This document shows, one piece after another, positions 25,333-33,988 of a DNA stretch of 64,000 nucleotides. Each line of letters begins with the position of its first letter. The first letter of the stretch is position 1. The position numbers and the translations under genes were made by a program. The notes beneath the pieces are model-generated. The model was not told where the DNA came from. It ran no database searches and saw only the letters and a program-made list of their open reading frames with translations. Origin of the DNA: an uncultured Prevotellaceae bacterium (GTDB lineage: Bacteria; Bacteroidota; Bacteroidia; Bacteroidales; Muribaculaceae); NCBI GenBank assembly GCA_947306175.1, contig CAMZFV010000004.1:79101-143100 (forward strand), written 5' to 3'.

Positions 25333-26919
25333 TCAGTCTCCGCTCAACAGCATATCGATCATCTCGGCCACATCGGCAACGCTGATGACTCCATCTCCGT
25401 TGGCGTCCATCTCCAGGTCCCTGATGGGTTCGTCGCCCAGCAACATATCAATAAAAGCAGTGACATCAGAGACAGTCATTACCCCGTCGCCATTGACATC
25501 GACAGGGAAGTCCACTCCGACGATATTCTGGAACTTACTCCAGAAATCAGCTTCCCTATATGCCTGAACCGAATTCTTGCGAACGTACAAGGTTCCCTGG
25601 GTGTAGGAGTTTTCGTGGAAAATTTCATATGCGATTCTTGGCGGCACTACAGCCTTGCAACTCACATCTGTTAACTGGGTGCAGTTTCTGAAGATACCAG
25701 TATCAATTGTTTCAACGCCACTACCGATAGACACCGTGGTCATACCCCGGCAACCGGAAAAAGCTTCATATCCTATAATCGTGATGTTATTTGGAATCAC
25801 GATATTGTCCAAGTGGTAGCAGCAATAAAAGAGCTGAACTGGTACCTTGGTAATACCAGTCGGTATGTTAGCGCTTTCAAGGCCGCAAAGCCAGAAGATA
25901 CCACTGTCCATAATGGTGTTGTCTGGAATACGGATGCTGGTTAGCTTAGAGCAGCAGGCAAATGCTTGATGATAAATTCTCTGCAAGGAATCAGGAAGAT
26001 GTACGGTGCTCAGGTTGCTGTCATAGCAGAAAGCCAAACTTCCAATTTCTTTCAATGAGTCGGGAGCAATAAATTCTGTCAAGCTCGTACAGTAGGAGAA
26101 TGCTTGTCCTCCAACCTTCCTCAAACTGTCAGGCAGATCGATGCTTGTCAACCCGGAACAGTAATAAAATGCATAATCGCCAATAGACTTGACACCTTCA
26201 GGCAAATCGACACTTGTTAAAGCGGATTGCTTATAGAATGCTGATGTTCCAATTGCTTTGGTTTCACGAGGAATAACCGTGTTGATACAGCCTGATACCA
26301 GCTTGTCGGTCTCAGTCTCCATGATGGCATTGCAGTAGTTACGGGAATCGTATTTAGGATTTGCTGAAGCCACTGTGATGCTTTCAAGACCCGTGCAGCC
26401 AGCGAAAGGATTGGTCGGTATTTCGGTGACCGAGGCGGGGATGTAGATGGAGGTTATCGCGGTACAATTACTGAAAGAACCACTAGTAAGAGAAACCAGC
26501 GAAGGGGGAAGAATAACGTTGGTGAGACTTGGGCAGTTATTGAAGGAACCCCTGATTTCTACCAAAGAATTGGGAAATGTCACGCTGGTCAGTTTCGGAC
26601 AGTTAACGAATGCCTCAAGGGGTGTCATCGTCATCGTGTTGGGTAAGACTACGCTGGTGAGTTCAGAGCAATTCATAAACGCATAGCGGTCCAGGCAATA
26701 GACGGTATATTCCACGCCATCGTGAACCACTGTAGGTGGAATGACGATATCGCCCTTGTACGTGTTGTAGTTGTTGTCTTTGTAAGTCACATAGGCTTTT
26801 CCTGAGTGGATGGTGTAATAGATACTGTCTTGCTCAAAGTCATAGGCCGCCACGTTTAATGCACCCATCAAGCATAGAAGAATGGCTAATACTTTGATTT
26901 GATGAAAAAGGTTACTCAT
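25333..26919 (-). CDS. BspA-type leucine-rich-repeat protein with dockerin-like tail
   Basis: 528 aa. Signal peptide to about residue 25 (NVAA-Y), then about 14 LRR_5/BspA repeats of the form LTSVxLPxxLxxIGxxAFxxC over residues 60-450. The C-terminus has two dockerin-like calcium loops (DVNGDGVMTVSDV and DANGDGVISVADV). BspA proteins are exported and bind host matrix or other cells. It is probably co-transcribed with the esterase 40 nt upstream on this strand. Confidence 0.85.
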   Translation of the reverse strand: MSNLFHQIKVLAILLCLMGALNVAAYDFEQDSIYYTIHSGKAYVTYKDNNYNTYKGDIVIPPTVVHDGVEYTVYCLDRYAFMNCSELTSVVLPNTMTMTPLEAFVNCPKLTSVTFPNSLVEIRGSFNNCPSLTNVILPPSLVSLTSGSFSNCTAITSIYIPASVTEIPTNPFAGCTGLESITVASANPKYDSRNYCNAIMETETDKLVSGCINTVIPRETKAIGTSAFYKQSALTSVDLPEGVKSIGDYAFYYCSGLTSIDLPDSLRKVGGQAFSYCTSLTEFIAPDSLKEIGSLAFCYDSNLSTVHLPDSLQRIYHQAFACCSKLTSIRIPDNTIMDSGIFWLCGLESANIPTGITKVPVQLFYCCYHLDNIVIPNNITIIGYEAFSGCRGMTTVSIGSGVETIDTGIFRNCTQLTDVSCKAVVPPRIAYEIFHENSYTQGTLYVRKNSVQAYREADFWSKFQNIVGVDFPVDVNGDGVMTVSDVTAFIDMLLGDEPIRDLEMDANGDGVISVADVAEMIDMLLSGD

Positions 26920-26959
26920 AATTTCTTTCGTTTATTTAGGTTTGAAGTATAGATTATAC

Positions 26960-27781
26960 TTATGGATAGGTCGGTATCCCGAGCATTTGTTTCAAGTGGG
27001 TCTCAAGGATATGGAAGCCCGGCTCGATCATGCCGTTGTGGCCGTGCCCGTCAATCTCGTAGAGGTAGGTCTGCTGGTGACCTGCCAGTTTCATCATGCG
27101 GGCGAGGTATTGGTTCTCGTCATAACGGCCGTAGAGTTCCAGCTCCCGATCTCCGCACACCAATACCATTGGTGGGCAGTCTCCGCGCACCCAATAAAGC
27201 GGCGCATACTCGTCGATAGTGGCCTGCAAGGGCGGGATGCCCTGCATCTTGCGCACATTGAAATGGGTGATGGCTTGGCCACTGAAGGGGACATACATCA
27301 TCACACTGTCGGCATCGGTGTTATAGGCAGCCAGCCACGACTTGTCAAGGCACAGCATCATCGAGATGTATCCTCCCGCCGAGTGCCCCGACACGACAAT
27401 CTTGCGTGGGTCACCGCCATACTCGGCGATGTGCCTGAACACCCATGCCACCGCCTCGGCGGCATCATCGAGTATCTCCCGGACGGTAACCCGTGGCAAC
27501 AGCCTGTAGTTCACCCCGACGGCCACAAGGTCCTTCTCTCGCAACAGTGCCGGTATTTCCTTGTTGCCACCCTCAAGCCCTCCACCATGGAACCACACCA
27601 CCACAGGACAATCGGTAGCCCCCGTGGGGTGGTACACGTCAAGTTTCAGCCGCTCAAGCGAGTAGGCGTCAGTCTTGTGGGTATAGCTGATGTCGTTGAC
27701 CTGAAGATATCCCTGTGCCGACGTTGTAACGCATAAGGTCCCTAAAATCAGTAATAATACAATTCTGCTTATTCTGTTCAT
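26960..27781 (-). CDS. Secreted alpha/beta-hydrolase (BD-FAE/HSL-type esterase)
   Basis: 273 aa with a signal peptide ending TSAQ-G (about residue 24). The oxyanion motif HGGG is at 65-68, the nucleophile in GHSAGG is Ser134, and His in GHGHNGM closes the triad. Such enzymes remove acetyl or feruloyl esters from plant or host glycans. It sits between two BspA/dockerin genes on the same strand. Confidence 0.87.
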   Translation of the reverse strand: MNRISRIVLLLILGTLCVTTSAQGYLQVNDISYTHKTDAYSLERLKLDVYHPTGATDCPVVVWFHGGGLEGGNKEIPALLREKDLVAVGVNYRLLPRVTVREILDDAAEAVAWVFRHIAEYGGDPRKIVVSGHSAGGYISMMLCLDKSWLAAYNTDADSVMMYVPFSGQAITHFNVRKMQGIPPLQATIDEYAPLYWVRGDCPPMVLVCGDRELELYGRYDENQYLARMMKLAGHQQTYLYEIDGHGHNGMIEPGFHILETHLKQMLGIPTYP

Positions 27782-27824
27782 GATGTCCAGCGGTTTGTTT
27801 GATTCGTTATGCGGATTGCAGGTG

Positions 27825-30557
27825 TCAGTTGCTGTAGTCGTGCGCTATGCGTAGTCCCGTGTTGATGTATTTATCGGTCTGCGGAGCATAGCCGCGCTTA
27901 GACACGCGACAGCTTTTAGCCGGGGATGCGTAACTGCCTCCACGCACCACTCGGTCAGTACCTGTAGTGGGGCCTGTGGGATTATTTTGTGCATTACCGC
28001 TATAACTGCCGTACCTGTCGTATACCCATTCTTCCACGTTGCCGCTCATGTCGTAAAGCCCTAACTCGTTGGGGGCCTTGTAAGCGATTGGCATGGTTAC
28101 TGTGTTGGTATTCTCCTGATACCAAGCCACTTCATCAATGCTATTGCTTCCGGCATATTTATAGCCCTTACTCTTGTTGCCACCACGTGCCGCAAATTCC
28201 CATTCAGCCTCGGTGGGGAGGCGGAATGACATGTTTGTCATCAGATTAAGGCGGTAGGTAAATGCTTGGCAATCGTCCCAAGATACACACTCGACGGGAT
28301 AGGTGTTTGTATTGAACACGCGGTCACTCGGGTTCACACCCATGACTATCCTCCACAACGCTTGTGTGACCTCAGTCTCTCCGATGCCGTAAGTTAGGAG
28401 CGAAACCTGATGCGTGGGGTACTCATTGTTATTGGCGTCGTCGGCCAGTTCGCTTGTCGCGCCCATGGTGAAGGTGCCGCCGTCAACGACTACCATAGTG
28501 AAGGGGATGCCTGCAACGGTGTAATGTAATTTCCTGCTGCTTCCGGCTGATGTTGTGCCGCTTAACAGCATGTCAATCAATGTGGTGACGTCACTGATGC
28601 CCACTTCGCCATCACCGTTGACGTCGGCTTCGGCACTTGCTGTGCCACCGCTCAGCAAGAGGTCAATCAGAGCGGTCACATCACTGATGGACACATCTCC
28701 ATCGCCATTCACGTCACCGATGGAGCATTGTACTTCGCTTATAGTGCATACAGGCTTGATGTTGTAGAAGTTACGCCAATAGTTGCTGTTCCCGTAGTCG
28801 GTGGTTTTACCATTGAGCACATAAAGTGTTGCCGAAGTGTACAGGCCGCTGAAGGCGTTATCGATTGTCGGTGGGGTGGTTGCCATGCTGACAATGGTCG
28901 CCAGGTTAGTACACTGATTGAAGGCTTGTGTGCCGATGCTTGTAATCGAGTGTGGAAGGGTAACACTGGTTAGCTGAGTGCATCCCAGGAATGCCCCTGC
29001 ACCAATGGTTTTTATACGCTCATGGATATAGACACCATACAAGAAGGCGCAATTACGGAAAGCATAGTCGTTGATGCCAGTGACAAAATAGGTCATGTCA
29101 TCATAGATGATCCACTCGGGAATGAAGACGAAGTCGTGATAGTCACCATAGGAGATGCTGCCGTTTGTCACGCTCACTGTGGAGGAAGAGGTCTTGATAT
29201 AATAGATATTGTCCACCGCAAAATCATAAGTCTGGTTAGGGGTGATGTTGGTGAAGTTGGACCAACCAGTTCTCGACCGGTATAATGAGGCGATCCATGG
29301 CGTGGCCACCTTGACGACGGCTCCGTACTCCGAGAAGGTGTTGGTATCGATGGTGGGTGGGTTCGGGTTATTGGCATAGATGTAAACGATTTGGTTGCAA
29401 CCATCGAATGCGTACTGTCCAATCACAGACATGCTGGTTCCAAAGGTAATCGTGCCCAATGAGGAACAATTCTGATAGGCGTAGTTGCCGATGCTGGTGA
29501 CATTGTTAAGTGTCGCTTTGGACAATCTCGTGCAGTTCCTGAAGGCATAATAGCCGATAGTGCGGATGTTGTTGTTTAACGTGACGCTGACCACATTCTC
29601 ACATCCGTCAAAGGCATGTGCGTAAATGCCTGTCACCTGATAAGTCTTGCCGTCATAGGTTACCGTTTCGGGAATGGTCAGATAACGGGTGGAGTAGGAA
29701 CCATAGTTGGTGTCCTTATAGGTCACGGAGACCTCGTTAGTGCCGGTCACCAGGTAGTAAAAGTCACCCACCTTGAAGTCGGGATGTTGGGTGATGAGGA
29801 TATCCTTGTTATAGACTTTGGTGCCGTTGAGAACAATGGCTTGGGAGGAACTGCTGTAAGTGGCGCCCGAGGGTTGTCTGATGGCCCCGGAATTGAAGGT
29901 CATGGAACCAATGTTGCGTGCCGAGGGATATGACGAATTGTTGGTGGCGGTGAGTGTCACATAGCTCTTGGTGTTGAAAGTGACATTGCTGAAATCAAAC
30001 AGGTCGCCCTTGGAACCATAGATATCGGCAGTGATATTGGAGAAACTCAGGGTGCTGGAACTGCTGGCGCCCTTGCCCTCAATGGCGGCACTTCCCGATG
30101 CCGATACGTGCAGGTCGCCGGGACCCGAGATGGCGATGGCCGAATTGTAGCTATAGATAGCATTCTCGGTGCCGCCCGTAATGGAGGCCGAGCTGCCCTC
30201 GCTCACGACGATGGAGCCAGAAGTGTTGAAGCGCACTGCCGATGCATCTTGTGCCGACAGCTCGTTAGTGCCCACAAATTTGATAATCAGTCCTGTGTTG
30301 CTCTCATTGAGGATGGCGCGGTTGTCACTGCCCGTGCGGCTGATGCTTACATTGGTCAGTGTCACGGTCTTGGTGCTGTGGTCATACTTGACGGTGCCCG
30401 ACAGGATGTTGTTGCCGGTGACGTTATTGCAGTTGTCGCTATTGACCGATACGCCGCCCACCTTGAAACCATAGTAGGTGGCGGCACTGGCGCCCAGTAC
30501 ACATGATAGGCATGCCGCCAGGACGAACAATTTAGTGAGGATACAGTTGTGTCTCAT
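27825..30557 (-). CDS. Secreted BspA-LRR / dockerin-like / SUMF1 fusion protein
   Basis: 910 aa. Signal peptide about 1-25 (LGASAA). A beta-rich N-terminal section is followed by BspA-type repeats (such as AFxxCxxLxxVTLPxSITSIG) with two VDNIYY-type spacer units. Two dockerin-like loops (DVNGDGDVSISDV, DVNGDGEVGISDV) lie in the middle. The C-terminus is a formylglycine-generating-enzyme-like (SUMF1) domain: GGTFTMG, ETEVTQALW, RLPTEAEWEFAARGG, GNVEEWVYD, VVRGGSY. The two active-site cysteines of true FGEs are not evident, so this is probably a lectin-like or structural SUMF1 domain. The start follows a -7 element. Confidence 0.83.
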   Translation of the reverse strand: MRHNCILTKLFVLAACLSCVLGASAATYYGFKVGGVSVNSDNCNNVTGNNILSGTVKYDHSTKTVTLTNVSISRTGSDNRAILNESNTGLIIKFVGTNELSAQDASAVRFNTSGSIVVSEGSSASITGGTENAIYSYNSAIAISGPGDLHVSASGSAAIEGKGASSSSTLSFSNITADIYGSKGDLFDFSNVTFNTKSYVTLTATNNSSYPSARNIGSMTFNSGAIRQPSGATYSSSSQAIVLNGTKVYNKDILITQHPDFKVGDFYYLVTGTNEVSVTYKDTNYGSYSTRYLTIPETVTYDGKTYQVTGIYAHAFDGCENVVSVTLNNNIRTIGYYAFRNCTRLSKATLNNVTSIGNYAYQNCSSLGTITFGTSMSVIGQYAFDGCNQIVYIYANNPNPPTIDTNTFSEYGAVVKVATPWIASLYRSRTGWSNFTNITPNQTYDFAVDNIYYIKTSSSTVSVTNGSISYGDYHDFVFIPEWIIYDDMTYFVTGINDYAFRNCAFLYGVYIHERIKTIGAGAFLGCTQLTSVTLPHSITSIGTQAFNQCTNLATIVSMATTPPTIDNAFSGLYTSATLYVLNGKTTDYGNSNYWRNFYNIKPVCTISEVQCSIGDVNGDGDVSISDVTALIDLLLSGGTASAEADVNGDGEVGISDVTTLIDMLLSGTTSAGSSRKLHYTVAGIPFTMVVVDGGTFTMGATSELADDANNNEYPTHQVSLLTYGIGETEVTQALWRIVMGVNPSDRVFNTNTYPVECVSWDDCQAFTYRLNLMTNMSFRLPTEAEWEFAARGGNKSKGYKYAGSNSIDEVAWYQENTNTVTMPIAYKAPNELGLYDMSGNVEEWVYDRYGSYSGNAQNNPTGPTTGTDRVVRGGSYASPAKSCRVSKRGYAPQTDKYINTGLRIAHDYSN

Positions 30558-30605
30558 AACATTGGGGATTATTAGTGTTTGTTTGATATTTTCTATAAAT
30601 TGTGA

Positions 30606-30613
30606 CAAAAATA
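30606..30613 (-). promoter_or_regulatory. -7 element of the BspA/SUMF1 gene
   Basis: On the - strand TATTTTTG, about 49 nt before the ATG at 30557. It rules out an in-frame start further upstream at 30635. Confidence 0.6.
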
Positions 30614-30654
30614 ATAAAAAATGCCATAATGTCAAACAAAACTAAAAGAATAAT

Positions 30655-30688
30655 AAAAAATCAAGGAGAGACAGGCGTCTCTCCTTGA
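30655..30688 (-). terminator. Terminator of the P5C dehydrogenase gene
   Basis: TCAAGGAGAGAC / GTCTCTCCTTGA, perfect 12-bp stem, 4-nt loop; on the - strand it is followed by TTTTTTATTATTC. The inner part GAGAGAC...GTCTCTC resembles the GAGACGC repeat family. Confidence 0.85.
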
Positions 30689-30728
30689 TGGTAATTTAGG
30701 CCGTTATGGCTATAAAACCTAAAGCCTC

Positions 30729-32354
30729 TTACTTCAGATAGGTGTAGCGGTAGTCGGTGGGTGACACGAGGGTCTCCTTGATCACGCGCGGGATGATCCA
30801 GCGGATGAGGTTGAACTCACCACCGGCCTTGTCGTTGGTACCGCTGGCACGAGCACCACCGAAGGGCTGCATACCCACAACTGCTCCGGTCGGCTTGTCG
30901 TTGATGTAGAAGTTACCGGCAGCATAGCACAGCTTGTCGGTGATCTTCTCCACTTCCAGACGGTCGCGGCCCCAAACGGCACCGGTCAGACCGTAAGGCG
31001 AGGTCTCGTCACACAGGCGTACGGTCTCGTTCACCTTGTCGTCGTCATAGGGGTAAACCGTCAGCACGGGGCCGAAGATTTCCTCTTCCATCGACTTGAA
31101 GCGGGGATTGGTGGTCTCGATAACGGTGGGCTCAACAAACCAGCCTTTCTTCTTGTCGCACTTGCCACCGATGACAATCTTGGCGTCGTCGGCCTCCTTG
31201 GCATAGTCGATATACGATTTGCACTTGTCGAACGAAGCCTCGTCGATCACGGCGTTGATGAAATTGCCCGGATCGGTGACATCGCCCATCTTCACCTCCT
31301 TGCACATGGCCTTAATGTCCTTCAGCACATCGGGCCACAGGCTCTTGGGAATGTACATGCGCGACGCGGCCGAGCACTTCTGGCCTTGGAACTCAAATGC
31401 ACCGCAGAATGCTGCAGTAGCCACGCCCTTCTTGTCGGCACTGGGATGAACAAAGATGAAGTCCTTGCCGCCGGTCTCGCCCACGAGGCGGGGGTAGGAG
31501 ATGTACTTGTCCACATTCATGCTGGCCTGTTTCCACAGCGACTTGAAGGTGGCGGTACTGCCAGTGAAGTGGATGCCGCTAAAGTACTTGCTCTCGGTAG
31601 CTACCTCGCCGATGAGGGCGCCGCTGCCGGGCAGGAAGTTGACTACGCCGTCGGGCAGACCAGCCTCCTTGTAGAGCTGCATCAGGTAGTAGTTGCTCAG
31701 CAGGGCGGTGGTGGAGGGTTTCCACAGGGCCACGTTACCCATGAGTACGGGAGTCATGCACAGGTTGCTGGCAATCGAGGTGAAGTTAAACGGGGTAACA
31801 GCCAGGATAAAGCCCTCGAGGGGACGATACTCGGTGTGGTTCAGTTGGCCCACGCCATCCTTGGGCTGCATGCCGTAGATCTTGCTGGCATAGTGCACGT
31901 TGTAGCGGAAGAAGTCGATGGTCTCGCAAGCCGAGTCGATTTCGGCCTGGAAGATGTTCTTGCTCTGACCCAGCATCGTGGCAGCGTTCATGATGGGACG
32001 GTACTTGGTGGCGAGCAGCTCGGCCATCTTCATGACGATGGCGGCGCGGGTAGTCCACGGCGTGCGGCTCCACTCTTTCCAAGCCTTCATGGCTGCGTCG
32101 ATAGCCATCTTAATCTCTTTCTTGCTCACCTTGTGGTAGGTAGCAAGCACGTGCTTGTGGTCGTGAGGGCAGGTCACAGTGCCCGTGTCACCGGTGCGGA
32201 TTTCCTTGCCACCGATGATGATGGGGATGTCAACGACGAGTTTGCTCTGGCGCTCCAGTTCCTTTTCGAGGGCAACGCGCTCGGGTGAGCCGGGCATATA
32301 GGCCTTCACCGGTTCATTGGCGGGAAGGGGAAAATTGATAACAGCGTTATTCAT
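30729..32354 (-). CDS. L-glutamate gamma-semialdehyde (1-pyrroline-5-carboxylate) dehydrogenase
   Basis: 541-aa aldehyde dehydrogenase of the P5CDH subgroup (PruA/RocA type, eukaryote-like length). It oxidises glutamate semialdehyde to glutamate with NAD+. TPFNFTSIA, GSTATFK, the general-base Glu293 in VGETGGKD and the nucleophile Cys327 in FQGQKCSAAS are present. It lies directly downstream of ornithine aminotransferase, whose product is its substrate, so the pair converts ornithine to glutamate. Confidence 0.92.
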   Translation of the reverse strand: MNNAVINFPLPANEPVKAYMPGSPERVALEKELERQSKLVVDIPIIIGGKEIRTGDTGTVTCPHDHKHVLATYHKVSKKEIKMAIDAAMKAWKEWSRTPWTTRAAIVMKMAELLATKYRPIMNAATMLGQSKNIFQAEIDSACETIDFFRYNVHYASKIYGMQPKDGVGQLNHTEYRPLEGFILAVTPFNFTSIASNLCMTPVLMGNVALWKPSTTALLSNYYLMQLYKEAGLPDGVVNFLPGSGALIGEVATESKYFSGIHFTGSTATFKSLWKQASMNVDKYISYPRLVGETGGKDFIFVHPSADKKGVATAAFCGAFEFQGQKCSAASRMYIPKSLWPDVLKDIKAMCKEVKMGDVTDPGNFINAVIDEASFDKCKSYIDYAKEADDAKIVIGGKCDKKKGWFVEPTVIETTNPRFKSMEEEIFGPVLTVYPYDDDKVNETVRLCDETSPYGLTGAVWGRDRLEVEKITDKLCYAAGNFYINDKPTGAVVGMQPFGGARASGTNDKAGGEFNLIRWIIPRVIKETLVSPTDYRYTYLK

Positions 32355-32370
32355 ATTGTTTGTTATAAGT

Positions 32371-32405
32371 TTTTTAGTTTCTAGTCCCTAGTCCCTAGTT
32401 TCTAG
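32371..32405 (-). repeat. Heptad tract, 5 units, upstream of P5C dehydrogenase
   Basis: On the + strand TTTTTAG, TTTCTAG, TCCCTAG, TCCCTAG, TTTCTAG; sense units are CTAGAAA, CTAGGGA, CTAGGGA, CTAGAAA, CTAAAAA. It ends 16 nt before the ATG. Every unit has TAG or TAA. Confidence 0.85.
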
Positions 32406-32457
32406 ATATAGTTGAAAAATAATCTGTGTGAAATGGAAGAGTCTCTAAACTCTAAAC

Positions 32458-32494
32458 TTCAAGTGTCACAAGCCATCGGCTTGTGACACTTGAA
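32458..32494 (-). terminator. Strong hairpin after ornithine aminotransferase
   Basis: 17-bp stem (core CAAGTGTCACAAGCC / GGCTTGTGACACTTG) with loop ATC, 5 nt past the rocD stop. There is no T-run, so it may protect the mRNA end or attenuate instead of terminating; two CTCTAAA heptads follow it. Confidence 0.6.
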
Positions 32495-32498
32495 TAAA

Positions 32499-33800
32499 TC
32501 ATCCGAACATCTGCTCGAAAGTCTTCTTGATGATTTCGATGGCCTCCATCAGTTCCTCCTTATTGATGCACAAGGGAGGAGCAAAGCGGATGATATGGTC
32601 GTGGGTCGGCTTGGCCAGCAGGCCGTTGTCACGCAACTTGAGGCAGATGTCCCAAGCGGTCTTGCCCTCGACGGGCTTGGTGACGATGGCGTTCAACAGA
32701 CCGCGACCGCGCACCTGAACGATGAACGGCGAGTGGATCTTCTCGATTTCCTCGCGGAAGATCTTACCCATCTTCTCGGCGTTCTGAACGAGTTTCTCGT
32801 CCTTCACCACCTTCAAGGCCTCAACGGCAACGCGGGCTGCCAGGGGGAAGCCGCCGAAGGTTGAGCCGTGCTCACCGGGCTTTACGTTAAGCATGATGTC
32901 ATCATCGGCCAAGCAAGCCGATACGGGCAGCACGCCACCACCCAGGGCCTTGCCCAGGATCACGATGTCGGGGCGGATGCCATCGTGCTGGCTGCACAAC
33001 ATCTTACCCGTGCGGGCGATACCGGTCTGTACCTCGTCGGCAATGAACAGCACGTTGTGCTTGTGGCACAGGTCGAAGCATTTCTTCAGGTAGCCGTCAT
33101 CGGGAACGAACACACCAGCCTCACCCTGGATGGGCTCGGCGATGAAGGCGGCCACTTCCTTACCATGCTCCTTCAGCGCCTGCTCGAGCGCCTTGGTGTC
33201 ATTATAGGGGATGCGGATGAAACCGGGGGTCAGAGGACCGTAGTTAGCATAGCTGTCGGGATCATTGCTCATGGTGATGATGGTCACGGTGCGGCCGTGG
33301 AAGTTGCCCTCGCAGCAGATGATCTTCACCTTGTCGTTGGGGATGCCTTTCTTGACAACACCCCAGCGGCGGGCCAGCTTCAGGGCGGTCTCGACACCCT
33401 CGGCACCAGTGTTCATGGGCAACACCTTGTCATAGCCGAAGTAGGAGTGCATGAATTTCTCATACTCGCAGAAGGCCTCGTTGTAGAACGCACGTGAGGT
33501 CAGACACAGCTTGTTGGTCTGGTCCTTGAGCGCCTTGACGATGCGGGGGTGGCAGTGACCCTGGTTCACGGCAGAATAGGCCGACAGGAAGTCAAAGTAT
33601 TTCTTGCCCTCGACATCCCAAACGTAGATGCCTTTACCCTTCTTCAGCACTACGGGCAGGGGATGGTAGTTGTGGGCACCGTAGCGATCTTCCATTGCAA
33701 TGTAGCTCTTGGTCTTTGTACCTAGGGGTGCAGGCTTGCTGCAATCAGCAGTTTTACAAGCTTTTTTAGCACACGGTTTCTTAGCAGTTGCTTTCTTCAT
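32499..33800 (-). CDS. rocD: Ornithine aminotransferase with Lys/Cys-rich N-terminal extension
   Basis: 433-aa class III PLP aminotransferase: ornithine + 2-oxoglutarate to glutamate semialdehyde + glutamate. The PLP lysine is Lys284 in [27 protein letters not shown] and ADEVQTG are also present. The conserved enzyme begins near residue 36 ([14 protein letters not shown]). The first 35 residues are an added basic segment with three cysteines (C10, C15, C20) amid Lys/Ala. The -7 element 56 nt upstream supports the long start. An in-frame ATG at codon 36 would give an ordinary-length enzyme. Confidence 0.92.
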   Translation of the reverse strand: MKKATAKKPCAKKACKTADCSKPAPLGTKTKSYIAMEDRYGAHNYHPLPVVLKKGKGIYVWDVEGKKYFDFLSAYSAVNQGHCHPRIVKALKDQTNKLCLTSRAFYNEAFCEYEKFMHSYFGYDKVLPMNTGAEGVETALKLARRWGVVKKGIPNDKVKIICCEGNFHGRTVTIITMSNDPDSYANYGPLTPGFIRIPYNDTKALEQALKEHGKEVAAFIAEPIQGEAGVFVPDDGYLKKCFDLCHKHNVLFIADEVQTGIARTGKMLCSQHDGIRPDIVILGKALGGGVLPVSACLADDDIMLNVKPGEHGSTFGGFPLAARVAVEALKVVKDEKLVQNAEKMGKIFREEIEKIHSPFIVQVRGRGLLNAIVTKPVEGKTAWDICLKLRDNGLLAKPTHDHIIRFAPPLCINKEELMEAIEIIKKTFEQMFG

Positions 33801-33855
33801 TGATTCGGTAGTTTTTGAATTTAAAGTTAATGATAAAGGATTGTTTTTTACGACG

Positions 33856-33863
33856 CAAATATA
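33856..33863 (-). promoter_or_regulatory. -7 element of rocD
   Basis: On the - strand TATATTTG, 56 nt before the ATG at 33800. The -33 match is poor. Confidence 0.6.
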
Positions 33864-33925
33864 ATTTATAAATATGAAAAAATCATTGGTTTCACAATAT
33901 TTAACGCATCAGAGTTATCAACAAT

Positions 33926-33960
33926 AAGGCCGCCCTGCTGGTATCGTGCAGGGCGGCCTT
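33926..33960 (-). terminator. Terminator after RNase G gene
   Basis: AAGGCCGCCCTGC / GCAGGGCGGCCTT, 13-bp perfect stem with a 9-nt loop; followed on the - strand by TTATTGTTG. Short outer arms GCATCA/TGATGC extend it. Confidence 0.75.
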
Positions 33961-33988
33961 GATGCTTTGTCTAGCGATGACACGGAGG

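Noticed and set aside
31386..32288. 300-codon + strand frame opposite P5C dehydrogenase
   Set aside because: It is the antisense shadow of a GC-rich conserved gene whose motifs and catalytic residues are intact.
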